Assembly (NCBI GenBank): GCA_040394775.1
Contig: JBEBRN010000026.1
Location: forward strand, 1 to 36,434
Direction: 5' to 3'
Source of the DNA: 40-80 sp040394775
GTDB lineage: Bacteria > Bacteroidota > Bacteroidia > Flavobacteriales_D > Crocinitomicaceae
Length of the DNA: 36,434 bases
Of this stretch, positions 24,834-32,820 are shown one piece after another. A program made the translations under genes and the position numbers. Within the stretch, counting starts at the first letter, position 1. Each line of letters begins with the position of its first letter. Below the pieces are notes generated by a model. The model made no database searches and was not told the origin of the DNA. It was given only the letters and a program-made list of their open reading frames with translations.

Positions 24834-25715
24834 ATGAAAATGAGAAAGTTCATTATAATAGGTATATCTTTTTTATTGGCGACACCAATTTTATTTGGTC
24901 AAGACGAAAAAAAGGACCATTCAGACTTGTTTCCAAAGGCAGGTGATTATTCTTTGGGTATAGATATGGCAAATGTGATTAAGTTTGTTGGAAATAGTTT
25001 TAGTGCTCATGGAACACCTGACTATCCTAACTATAGCATGATTGAACCGTCAATGACGGCTGTTGCCATAAAACCAATCATTTATGGAAGATATTTTATC
25101 ACTGATAATATGGCGACTAGAATTCGTCTTGGAGTTGGGGTAAATAATACTACTTCACGTGTTTACTTGTACGACGACGTAGCAAATATCGACAATCCAT
25201 TGAATGATGATCCTTTAACTTACGAGAAAACGGTTGATCAATACAAACAACGTAATAGTGAGTTTGAATTGGGAATTGGAGTAGAGTGGAGAAAGAATCT
25301 TTGGAGAATGCAAGGATACGGTGGTGTAGAAGTGATGGGAGCTTATATTCACAGAAGAGCATCTCATACGTATGGAAATGCTATGAGCACAACCAACGAA
25401 ACGCCAACGACGTATAATTTCTTCAATAATACTATCCAAACACCAACGCATCGTACGATTGATACGAAAGGTGGAAATATATTCCATTTTGGAGCAGGTC
25501 TTTACGCTGGTGCTGATTTCTTTATCACTAAGAATATTTCTATCGGTGCAGAGTTTAATCTTTTCATCTTCGGAAGTGTTTCTACGGAACAAACTGGAAT
25601 TGTAGAAACGTATAAATTAGATCAAGTATATACGGGAGAAACAAAATTAAATCCTGTTAATACTGGTTTCCACACGAAACCTCTTGGAACGTTTAACATC
25701 TGTGTATACTTCTAA
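24834..25715 (+). CDS. Outer-membrane beta-barrel protein
   Basis: A 293-aa protein with signal peptide MKMRKFIIIGISFLLATPILFGQ; a start at the third codon is possible. Strands alternate through the mature part (YSLGIDMANVIKFVGNSF, RYFITDNMATRIRLGVGVNNT, FELGIGVEWRKNLWRMQGYGGVEVMGAYI, FHFGAGLYAGADFFITKNISIGAEFNLFIFG) and it ends in PLGTFNICVYF with a terminal Phe. This is a porin-like or OmpA-like barrel. It follows the lipoprotein gene and has its own terminator at 25742-25771. Partner of the lipoprotein is inference. Confidence 0.8.
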   Translation: MKMRKFIIIGISFLLATPILFGQDEKKDHSDLFPKAGDYSLGIDMANVIKFVGNSFSAHGTPDYPNYSMIEPSMTAVAIKPIIYGRYFITDNMATRIRLGVGVNNTTSRVYLYDDVANIDNPLNDDPLTYEKTVDQYKQRNSEFELGIGVEWRKNLWRMQGYGGVEVMGAYIHRRASHTYGNAMSTTNETPTTYNFFNNTIQTPTHRTIDTKGGNIFHFGAGLYAGADFFITKNISIGAEFNLFIFGSVSTEQTGIVETYKLDQVYTGETKLNPVNTGFHTKPLGTFNICVYF

Positions 25716-25741
25716 GTAGCTACAGATTATTCAAAATTATC

Positions 25742-25771
25742 AAAGGCTGTTCATATTGAACAGCCTTTTTT
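25742..25771 (+). terminator. Rho-independent terminator
   Basis: A perfect 12-bp stem (25742-25753 with 25757-25768; GGCTGTTCA/TGAACAGCC core), 3-nt loop, then T to 25771. It closes the lipoprotein/barrel operon just before the convergent O-acetylation genes end. Confidence 0.93.
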
Positions 25772-25784
25772 ATTTTTTAATTGT

Positions 25785-26948
25785 TCACTTTTGATGAATG
25801 CTAGGTTTAAAATATATATCATACAATTGATCAATAAAACCATAAGCGAAGTCTTTCAGGTTGGCATCTGTAAAGAGTAATATAATGACATCTCTCTTTT
25901 CAACCTCTTTTTGGATGTTAACATCGTCAACCAAGATAGATTTAGGAAGTGAACTCGAGTGTATTTCTTTGTTGTAATACCAGAACTGCTCGTCTTTGAA
26001 AATTCTACCGGAAATCCCTCGGCCAAAAACACCCCAATAATAACTGTCGGCAACTGTGATTACTTTTAAATGAGTATCCGTATTACTCTCTTGAAAGGAA
26101 AGTGAGGGATATCCCATTTTTAAATCCTGAATATCAAATAGCAAATTCATTCCTCTCTCTATATCGTCGTCTCTATCTCTTACCGTATCTGGAGCTTCAA
26201 TTCTATCGATAATCATTTTGGGCAATTGAATTTTTCGAATCGTCTTGACGTAATTAGTCAACGTATCCATTGCTAATATCTCTCCATATAAACTCCAATG
26301 AATTCCTGTTTTGGGAAATAGTGGATAATCGCTTTTATTTTTTTTAGATTTAAACCATTGATTCAAATCTAAAAAATGAATGCTACTTTTCTTTAACTCT
26401 TTCGTGTATGCATCGTGATTGGTGGTTGTTATCCGATTGGGCTCATATTTATCAGGAATAAACTCTGGATAGAAACTTCCCTTTCCAGGAGCGAATACAA
26501 CAATGATGTCGATGTCTTGTGTTCGAAGGGTATCACTGATTCTCTGAAGTTTGGCTATTTTATCGGTAATTCGCTTTTGACCAATGAAATCTCTTCCTAA
26601 ATAAGCGTTGATATAACTTTTGTCGTATAAGTAATTATCTTTTCCAATGGTGACGTTATTCGCTCTTGCTTGATTGAATAAACTGTAATGAATTTGATTA
26701 TACGTACGAACTAAAAAACTCCTAAATCCAGCCTCTTGATCTAGGTAATCCTGTTGGTTAGTTTGAAATTTACCTTCCAGCCAATCGTTTAATGTGAATG
26801 GAGGTTTTTCTAGTGTCGAAAAAGAACCATCCAATGGCTTTAATTTCACTAGTTTCATTTTCTGTTGAATCATCGGTAGAAACAGAAAGATAATGACTGT
26901 AGCAAAAAGTAGCTTTTTAATAAGGAGATGTTTCGTTTGTTTCTTCAT
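25785..26948 (-). CDS. AlgJ/AlgX-like SGNH acetyltransferase partner
   Basis: A 387-aa membrane-anchored protein of the AlgJ/AlgX type. An N-terminal segment (LLFATVIIFLFLPMI, 13-27) is a signal anchor. The rest is an SGNH-like domain: GKDNYLYDKSYINAYLGRD, IIVVFAPGKGSFYPEFIP, catalytic His in GIHWSLYG (His217) and TVADSYYWGVFGR (Asp301-Ser302) in the place of the GDSF motif. AlgJ/AlgX proteins receive acetyl groups from an MBOAT protein and place them on an extracellular polymer. It lies 2 nt downstream of the MBOAT gene stop, so the two are one unit. The polymer is unknown. Confidence 0.85.
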   Translation of the reverse strand: MKKQTKHLLIKKLLFATVIIFLFLPMIQQKMKLVKLKPLDGSFSTLEKPPFTLNDWLEGKFQTNQQDYLDQEAGFRSFLVRTYNQIHYSLFNQARANNVTIGKDNYLYDKSYINAYLGRDFIGQKRITDKIAKLQRISDTLRTQDIDIIVVFAPGKGSFYPEFIPDKYEPNRITTTNHDAYTKELKKSSIHFLDLNQWFKSKKNKSDYPLFPKTGIHWSLYGEILAMDTLTNYVKTIRKIQLPKMIIDRIEAPDTVRDRDDDIERGMNLLFDIQDLKMGYPSLSFQESNTDTHLKVITVADSYYWGVFGRGISGRIFKDEQFWYYNKEIHSSSLPKSILVDDVNIQKEVEKRDVIILLFTDANLKDFAYGFIDQLYDIYFKPSIHQK

Positions 26949-26950
26949 GA

Positions 26951-28372
26951 TTAAAATCTAAAATAAATAAATGGATTGAAATCCGAAGAAATAATGGCAC
27001 TAATAGACAAGAAAAATAAGATAAATGAAATAATCAAAAAGAGAATGTATTCATGTATTTGGTATTTATCTCGCTGAAATAGATAGGACTCGATTTTTGC
27101 TCCTATTTTGAAGCTTGCTGCAAACGAAAAGAGTATGGCTAAAACGACAACACCGAAAAAAGAGGGAATGTTGTCTAGTTCGAAATTGGAATCAAAAGAG
27201 AACATTTTGGTTATATACACTTTCACATCACCCATGTTTTCCAATCTGAAAATAACCCATCCAATCATCACAATCAGAAAGGTGAATATTGTCGCAGGAA
27301 TTTCACCGGCTTTTTTCAGTAAATTCAATAGGAATAGGCGATCGAGAATTAAAAACAAACCATGAAACGCTCCCCAAATCACAAAATTCCATGAAGCTCC
27401 ATGCCACAATCCAGACAATAGGAAAACAATCCATAGATTGAAGAATAAACGGTATTTTGAACCGACCCGATTTCCACCCAAAGGAATGTACAAATAATCT
27501 TTCATGAAATTTCCCAAAGTAATGTGCCATCGACGCCAAAATTCACTGATACTTTGGGAGATGTACGGTGAATTGAAGTTCTCTGGAAATGTAAAGCCAA
27601 TCATTCGTCCTAATCCAATAGCCATATCGGAATATCCTGAAAAGTCAAAATAGATTTGGAAAGTATATGCCAAAATTCCTAGCCAAGCATTGGATGCATT
27701 TAGGTTCGATAAATCGCTATTGAAAATTAAATCAGCTTGCTCAGCCATGACATTCGCAATCAGTACTTTTTTTGCTAAGCCTATGCAAAAGCGATAAAAT
27801 CCAATTAATTTATCATCGATGATTTCCCTTCGATCGATAATCTGATCTGCAATGGAGTTAAACCGAACGATTGGACCTGCAATCATCTGAGGAAAGGACA
27901 TGATGTACAGTAGATAATCAGTTACTTTCTCTAACGGTTTGTGCACTTTTCGATAGACATCAACGGAATAGGTTAAAGTCTGAAAGGTGTAAAATGAAAT
28001 CCCAATCGGCAAAGCTATAGTTGTCCAACCTAGTTGAGTAAAACCAAGAGAATACAGCACTTCATTTAGATTCTCGACGAAGAAATTAGCATATTTGAAA
28101 TAAGCAAGTAGTCCGAGATTGATGATTATAGATACAATCAGCAACCATTTTTTACGCGAAGCAATTTGACTTAGATAGATATTTCTAACGATGTAGAAAT
28201 CGATAATTGTTGTTCCTAAGATCACAAAAACAAACTTGGGAGCGCCCCAACTGTAGAAGAAAATACTTGCTGCAAGAATGGTGTAGTTTTTAAACCTTTT
28301 CCCAACAAGATGATAGACCAATAAAAAAATGGGTAAAAAATAGAGCAGAAATAAGGTGCTACTAAAAATCAT
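26951..28372 (-). CDS. MBOAT-family O-acyltransferase (AlgI-like)
   Basis: A 473-aa polytopic membrane protein of the MBOAT family, AlgI/DltB-like. It has about 11 hydrophobic segments. AlgI motifs are LPIGISFYTFQTLTYSVDVYR (121-141), FPQMIAGPIVR, IYFDFSGYSDMAIG and PYISQSISEFWRRWHITLGNF with His283, and the invariant catalytic His in LSGLWHGASWNFVIWG (His324). It moves acetyl groups from a cytoplasmic donor across the membrane to its AlgJ-like partner. No alginate or cellulose synthase is in the window, so the acceptor is unknown. A perfect palindrome at 28445-28465 lies 73 bases upstream. Confidence 0.93.
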   Translation of the reverse strand: MIFSSTLFLLYFLPIFLLVYHLVGKRFKNYTILAASIFFYSWGAPKFVFVILGTTIIDFYIVRNIYLSQIASRKKWLLIVSIIINLGLLAYFKYANFFVENLNEVLYSLGFTQLGWTTIALPIGISFYTFQTLTYSVDVYRKVHKPLEKVTDYLLYIMSFPQMIAGPIVRFNSIADQIIDRREIIDDKLIGFYRFCIGLAKKVLIANVMAEQADLIFNSDLSNLNASNAWLGILAYTFQIYFDFSGYSDMAIGLGRMIGFTFPENFNSPYISQSISEFWRRWHITLGNFMKDYLYIPLGGNRVGSKYRLFFNLWIVFLLSGLWHGASWNFVIWGAFHGLFLILDRLFLLNLLKKAGEIPATIFTFLIVMIGWVIFRLENMGDVKVYITKMFSFDSNFELDNIPSFFGVVVLAILFSFAASFKIGAKIESYLFQRDKYQIHEYILFLIISFILFFLSISAIISSDFNPFIYFRF

Positions 28373-28444
28373 TGGTCAAGTTTAAGAAATTAAATCATAA
28401 AATCGACTCTTTAAACGAAGGAAAAAAGCGGTATTGTAAAATCT

Positions 28445-28465
28445 ATTAAATCAATTTGATTTAAT
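28445..28465. repeat. Perfect 21-bp palindrome upstream of the MBOAT gene
   Basis: ATTAAATCAA (28445-28454), one T, then TTGATTTAAT (28456-28465) are exact inverted arms. It lies 73 bases before the MBOAT ATG on the minus strand, in a suitable place for an operator. AT-rich palindromes can occur by chance, but a 10-bp arm is longer than expected. Confidence 0.55.
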
Positions 28466-28561
28466 GAAATCATTCGTTTACTATTAAATTCTCGTTTGGA
28501 TGATACTACAAGTGAATGACTTTTTTCTAATACACTATTAAGTAAATGAGTAGGAGAAACT

Positions 28562-29560
28562 CTAATTCACAAGCTCGTAAATGGCTCTTTCTAAGATTTC
28601 ATCTTTGGTTAAGTCTGTCCAGTCAAATGACACTTCGATATCTGCTGGAACACCATCTTCTGCGTAGTTATTTCCATTCAAATCTAATAACTGACTAACA
28701 CTGAAACGATAAGTCCATCCGTTGGGTAATTGCCCTCCATTGGGTAATCCTCCTCCACCACCTGTAGCGTCTCCCATAAGTAGAATGTTTGGAAAAGCTT
28801 TGGTCGCCATAGCAAAAGAAGTTGTGGCGCTAAACGAACCTTTGTCAATAAGAACTATCACAGGTTTTAAATATCGGATTCCAGTAGATGGAGTGATATA
28901 AAATTGTTCTATATCACTAAAGTCGTTATGATTAGGTCCATTTCGAGTAATCGTATATCCGACTAAGGTTTTAGATTCTACGAATCTTCCCAGAATTTTA
29001 GGGACATTGAATACGCTTCCTCCTCCATTTTCTCGTAGGTCCAAAATAAGTCCTTTGGTATTTCTGTAGCGGTCTAATACCAAATCCATTTGTCCATCAC
29101 CAAATTCAGACATAAAACTACCATAACGGATATAACCAACTTTGCCGTTACTTAAGAAGTCGTGTACCAATGGGCCTGTTTTCCATGCGTTAGGAATATA
29201 AAATTCGTCAATGGTACGTTTACGATAATTATCATCACCCATTAGTGCCACATTGTATTGAGAAACGTTGAAAGGAGAAATCAAATTGGTGTGATCATCT
29301 CGAAGTTCATTCAGCATTGTTGCTAAAACAGTGAATAATTCCGTTTCACTCGAATTTTCGGTCAATAAAGGACGATACGTATTTCTAATTTGGTTCCAAT
29401 CAATATTTTTCAACTCAAAATAGCTGTATTTTTTATCAATTTCGCTCCATAAATAGTCGAAGTTTTTTAATGAATCAGTCGTTCCTAAATCATGTTTAAA
29501 GAGTATTTTTTCACAAGAAAAAAAGATCAAAACTGTAAATAGTAAAAGTAAAGCTTTCAT
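28562..29560 (-). CDS. S41-family peptidase-like lipoprotein
   Basis: A 332-aa lipoprotein (lipobox FFSC, Cys16) with an S41 C-terminal-processing-peptidase fold. An N-terminal helix bundle has FDYLWSEIDKKYSYF and LRDDHTNL; the core has GYIRYGSF, GLILDLRENGGG (169-181), VIVLIDKGSFSATTSFAMATK with the probable nucleophile Ser244, and GDATGGGGGLPNGG. The Lys of the usual Ser-Lys dyad (GxxTxGK) is replaced by Gly, as in the tricorn-like S41 members, which use other residues. No PDZ domain is evident. It starts 2 nt after the end of the upstream outer-membrane gene, so the two are cotranscribed. Confidence 0.87.
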   Translation of the reverse strand: MKALLLLFTVLIFFSCEKILFKHDLGTTDSLKNFDYLWSEIDKKYSYFELKNIDWNQIRNTYRPLLTENSSETELFTVLATMLNELRDDHTNLISPFNVSQYNVALMGDDNYRKRTIDEFYIPNAWKTGPLVHDFLSNGKVGYIRYGSFMSEFGDGQMDLVLDRYRNTKGLILDLRENGGGSVFNVPKILGRFVESKTLVGYTITRNGPNHNDFSDIEQFYITPSTGIRYLKPVIVLIDKGSFSATTSFAMATKAFPNILLMGDATGGGGGLPNGGQLPNGWTYRFSVSQLLDLNGNNYAEDGVPADIEVSFDWTDLTKDEILERAIYELVN

Positions 29561-29562
29561 AA

Positions 29563-30453
29563 TTATCGTTTTTTAGAGTGAAAATAGAGGGTGTACTGTA
29601 TGCGATGACTGGCCATTTGGAAAGGTTCATATCTTCCTTTTGCATGAGCAGCTTCCCATATATACGACCAGCCACGGGCGTTTCCATTGGGCAAATACTT
29701 GATAAACTCTAATTCTGTATTGATTCGCCAACCGTTCAATGTCAATTTGTAGTTTGAGAATGCCCATGCTACTGGTTTAGTTTTCGTTCCATTCATTTCA
29801 CTATCATACGAATAGGCATATCCAGGTCGATAGTTAAAGTTAAGTACGCCCACATTGACTAAAAGTCTTAATTCTCTATTTACCGGTTTTAACGTAAATC
29901 GCTTGTACACTTTAGGTGCTATGCGAGAAATATCCATAGTCACTTGAGCAGTCGCCATTAAGTTGGATAAATTCTCTAACCCGAAGGCATTATTTTCAAG
30001 AGCAGGGTTTGCACGTATATTTTGTGTGATAATCAATGCACCACCGACTTTTAGGTTGAATTTTTCATTAGAAAGTGGTTCTATTTTCCACAATTGATGA
30101 TAGTAAAGTGTTAGATTGCCAAAATAAGCCAAACCACCTGACTGAATAAAATTACTCTTAGGAACTCTTGGAATTAGCGCACTAAATCCCAATTCTATTT
30201 TAAAAATACGCTCTCGTTTATCGGAACGTCTTAACCAAGCGGTGTTCAAGTTGATTCCAAGTCCGCGGTAGAATAGGGGCGATGTCGCGAAATCACGATA
30301 AAGTGGGCTAGTGAAATCGATTGAAAGCTGACTATAGAAGTTCGAAGGTGGTTTACTCTTAAACAAGTCAACACTGTCTTTCTCTTGATTATAGGCGAGT
30401 GTGCTTACAAGTAGTAGCAAGATGAGAAGTGAGACTTTCTTTAACTTGTTCAT
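29563..30453 (-). CDS. Outer-membrane or secreted beta-rich protein, unknown
   Basis: A 296-aa protein with signal peptide MNKLKKVSLLILLLLVSTLAYNQ. The mature part is beta-rich (FYSQLSIDFTSPLYRDF, RIFKIELGFSALIPR, GGLAYFGNLTLYYHQLW, FNLKVGGALIITQNIRANP, ELRLLVNVGVLNFNYRPGYAYSY) and probably an outer-membrane barrel, with a C-terminal strand HRIQYTLYFHSKKR that lacks the clean terminal Phe. It heads a two-gene unit with the S41 lipoprotein. A 10-bp inverted repeat lies in its leader at 30466-30509. I recognise no family. Confidence 0.72.
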   Translation of the reverse strand: MNKLKKVSLLILLLLVSTLAYNQEKDSVDLFKSKPPSNFYSQLSIDFTSPLYRDFATSPLFYRGLGINLNTAWLRRSDKRERIFKIELGFSALIPRVPKSNFIQSGGLAYFGNLTLYYHQLWKIEPLSNEKFNLKVGGALIITQNIRANPALENNAFGLENLSNLMATAQVTMDISRIAPKVYKRFTLKPVNRELRLLVNVGVLNFNYRPGYAYSYDSEMNGTKTKPVAWAFSNYKLTLNGWRINTELEFIKYLPNGNARGWSYIWEAAHAKGRYEPFQMASHRIQYTLYFHSKKR

Positions 30454-30794
30454 GATAATTGGGACTTACACGTTAATATCTATGTAAAATGCTCATTTAT
30501 AACGTGTAAAGGTATTATTTTTAATGAGAATATTATCTGTATTTCTAAGCTTTAAAATTTTTTAAAGTGATTTTAAAGTAACACCAAGGTTTGTTAACAT
30601 TCCTCTACCAACACTTCACATCTATTGAAAATTGAGATAAAGGAAAATTATACGTCTTTATTCGTTTGTATGGTTTCTTTTTCACTATCCACCAAATGTA
30701 AAATATCAAATATAGAATCCATATTATTACCATAGTTGCTTCTTTTTGTCGTGCGAATAACGTCTTCGAGCTTTAAACAGTGTATTAAACAAAT
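30454..30794. other. Intergenic region upstream of the 29563 gene
   Basis: A 341-base stretch without a called gene. It holds a 10-bp inverted repeat at 30466-30509 near the left end. At the right it holds a frame that stays open for 48 codons past the cupin stop (30794 down to the TAA at 30650-30648) but has no start codon until an ATG in its middle. No terminator with T tract is seen after the cupin. Confidence 0.5.
30466..30509. repeat. 10-bp inverted repeat in leader of the 29563 gene
   Basis: TTACACGTTA (30466-30475) and TAACGTGTAA (30500-30509) are perfect inverted arms separated by 24 nt. They lie 13-56 nt upstream of the ATG at 30453. Either a regulator dimer pair or an RNA stem-loop over the start region would fit. 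Confidence 0.6.
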
Positions 30795-31091
30795 CTAGCC
30801 AAAGAATTGAAACTTAATATTTTTAGGCATAAAATGAATCGCTTTAAAATCCTTAATTGCTTTTATCTGATGTTTAGTTTCTGACGGTACAACAATAGCT
30901 TCACCCTGTTTTAGCGTAAGATCTTTACCATTCATATTGAAGACACACTCTCCTTCTTGGATGACAAGTATTGATTCAGTACTAGCAAGATGTTCTCGTA
31001 ATAATTTTCCCGCATTGGCTTGCATTAGCTTAGCTGTAAATGAATTACCTGATGCTAGTATTTTTACTTGAGGATTTGTTACTTTTTCCAT
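30795..31091 (-). CDS. Cupin-domain protein
   Basis: A 98-aa small single-domain cupin. Cupin pattern: LLREHLASTESILVIQEGECVFNMNGKDLTLKQGEAIVVPSETKHQIKAI. In this pattern the first metal-binding motif G(X)5HXH is reduced (REHLA), while the second keeps PSETKHQIKA, so the metal site may be incomplete. It is the second gene of a unit with the GNAT-nitrilase fusion, 32 bases downstream. The substrate is unknown. The frame stays open past its TAG, see findings. Confidence 0.8.
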   Translation of the reverse strand: MEKVTNPQVKILASGNSFTAKLMQANAGKLLREHLASTESILVIQEGECVFNMNGKDLTLKQGEAIVVPSETKHQIKAIKDFKAIHFMPKNIKFQFFG

Positions 31092-31123
31092 AGCTATTTC
31101 AGTATAATGTTTGAAGTAATAAG

Positions 31124-32653
31124 CTATTTACGACTCTTTTGGGTCAATGAAAATATATCTTTTCGTCGATCTTTTAAATTCCGAACACTTCCAAATTGAT
31201 TTAACTCTCGCAATAAATCGATATCGACATCGGCGATTAAAATCATCTCTGTATTAGGTGTTGCTTCTGCTTTTATTCCATTCGGTGGAAACGAAAAGTC
31301 ACAAGGTGTAAATACCATTGATTGTGCATATTGAATATCCATGTTATGTACTTTTGGTAAATTACCAACACTTCCGGCAATCGCTACATAGCACTCATTT
31401 TCAATTGCTCTAGCATGCGCACAATTTCGGACACGTGCATAACCATTTTGAGTATCGGTTAAGAAAGGTACAAATAGAATATCCATTCCTTGATCGGATA
31501 ATAATCTTCCTAATTCAGGAAACTCAACATCATAGCATATTAAGATACCAATTTTACCACAGTCTGTATCAAATGTTTTTAGGCTATTTCCACCTTGTAA
31601 TCCCCAGATTTTTTCTTCGTCTGGAGTTACATGTAATTTTTCAAATCGTTCAATTCCTCCATCACGCTTGCATAAGAATCCAACATTGAAAAGCTGGTTA
31701 TCCACCATTTCAGGCATACTACCAGTGATGATGTTGATATTATAGGAAATAGCGAGTTCACGAAAACGGTCGACTATTTTAGAAGTATATTCTGCCAGTT
31801 TTCTAATTGCATCTGGTTCTGATAGATGATTGTATTCAGACATCAGTGGTGCATTAAAAAATTCTGGAAATAGCGCAAAATCAGAACGATAACCAGATAC
31901 TGCATCAATAAAGTACTCCGCTTGCTGCATTACTTCGTCTAGATTTTTGTAAGGCCTCATTTGCCATTGAATAAGTCCTAGCCGAATGATTTTTTTAGTG
32001 GCAGAAGCAGCTTCTGATGGTTTCTCAAAATAGATGTTATTCCATTCCAACAAAACGGCAAATTCATTCGATTCTTGATCACCTTCTAAATAACCTTTCA
32101 GAATTTGCTTTGGATGAAAATCATTGGACATTTGGAAATCCAAAACAGGGTCATGAATTTCTTTTTTTCGAACTTGTTCAATGTATTCTTTAGGTGTCAT
32201 TTGGTCAGCATGCTTATGATATTGTGGAATACGTCCACCAAAAACGATGCTCTTTAAATTCAAACGTTCACACAATTCTTTTCGATAATCGTAAAGTCTT
32301 CTAGCTAAACGCATTCCGCGGAATTTAGGACGAATAAATATATCAATTCCATAAAGCACGTCTCCTTCGGAAGTATGCGTTTCAAATGTGTAATTTCCCG
32401 TTATTTCCTTATAGGTATGTTTAACGTCGAATTTTTTATAATCTACGACAATAGAAAGTGCACAACCCACTAACTCATTGTCAATTTTAATTCCTACTTG
32501 ACCTTCTGAAAATTTCTCAAGTAAGGTTCTAATATGTTTTTCTTTCCAATAAGACTCAGGCATGTTTGGATATGCTTCCAACATGGCATTTTTGATGTCT
32601 TCATAATCTTCTATTTGTAAAAAGACAATTTCTATATTATCGATTGTGTTCAT
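31124..32653 (-). CDS. GNAT acetyltransferase fused to carbon-nitrogen hydrolase
   Basis: A 509-aa two-domain protein. Residues 1-180 are a GNAT N-acetyltransferase: GVGI, the acetyl-CoA site in IFIRPKFRGMRLARRLYDYRKELCE (106-131) and SIVFGGRIP. Residues 222-509 are a nitrilase/amidase-type hydrolase with the complete triad Glu264 (LFPEFFNAP), Lys339 (FEKLHVTPDE) and Cys373 (ILICYDVEFPE). This fusion is a known bacterial architecture; substrate unknown, possibly N-acyl amides. It precedes the cupin gene. A TATATTTG (32675-32668 on minus) is a perfect -7 box with no matching -33. Confidence 0.93.
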   Translation of the reverse strand: MNTIDNIEIVFLQIEDYEDIKNAMLEAYPNMPESYWKEKHIRTLLEKFSEGQVGIKIDNELVGCALSIVVDYKKFDVKHTYKEITGNYTFETHTSEGDVLYGIDIFIRPKFRGMRLARRLYDYRKELCERLNLKSIVFGGRIPQYHKHADQMTPKEYIEQVRKKEIHDPVLDFQMSNDFHPKQILKGYLEGDQESNEFAVLLEWNNIYFEKPSEAASATKKIIRLGLIQWQMRPYKNLDEVMQQAEYFIDAVSGYRSDFALFPEFFNAPLMSEYNHLSEPDAIRKLAEYTSKIVDRFRELAISYNINIITGSMPEMVDNQLFNVGFLCKRDGGIERFEKLHVTPDEEKIWGLQGGNSLKTFDTDCGKIGILICYDVEFPELGRLLSDQGMDILFVPFLTDTQNGYARVRNCAHARAIENECYVAIAGSVGNLPKVHNMDIQYAQSMVFTPCDFSFPPNGIKAEATPNTEMILIADVDIDLLRELNQFGSVRNLKDRRKDIFSLTQKSRK

Positions 32654-32771
32654 GTAGGTGTTTTACGCAAATATACAATTTCTAAAATAAAAATATTTAA
32701 GGTGATTCACGAAAGAAAACGTAAAATATCTCTTAACTTACAGTATAACTTATATTTAAGATGAGATAAGT

Positions 32772-32802
32772 TTGTATAAAGTGAATTATTTGACTAGATT
32801 TC
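32772..32802 (+). promoter_or_regulatory. Promoter of the Rieske oxygenase
   Basis: TTG (32772-32774, part of TTTG), a 20-nt spacer and TAGATTTC (32795-32802) resemble the -33/-7 consensus with one mismatch. The ATG is at 32821. A 7-bp inverted repeat (AACTTAT 32747-32753, ATAAGTT 32766-32772) overlaps the -33 box. Confidence 0.5.
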
Positions 32803-32820
32803 TCGCATCAAAACCAAATT

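Noticed and set aside
25150..25592. Minus-strand ORFs of 70 and 125 aa inside the 24834 barrel gene
   Set aside because: Shadows of a gene with clear signal peptide, strands and terminator.
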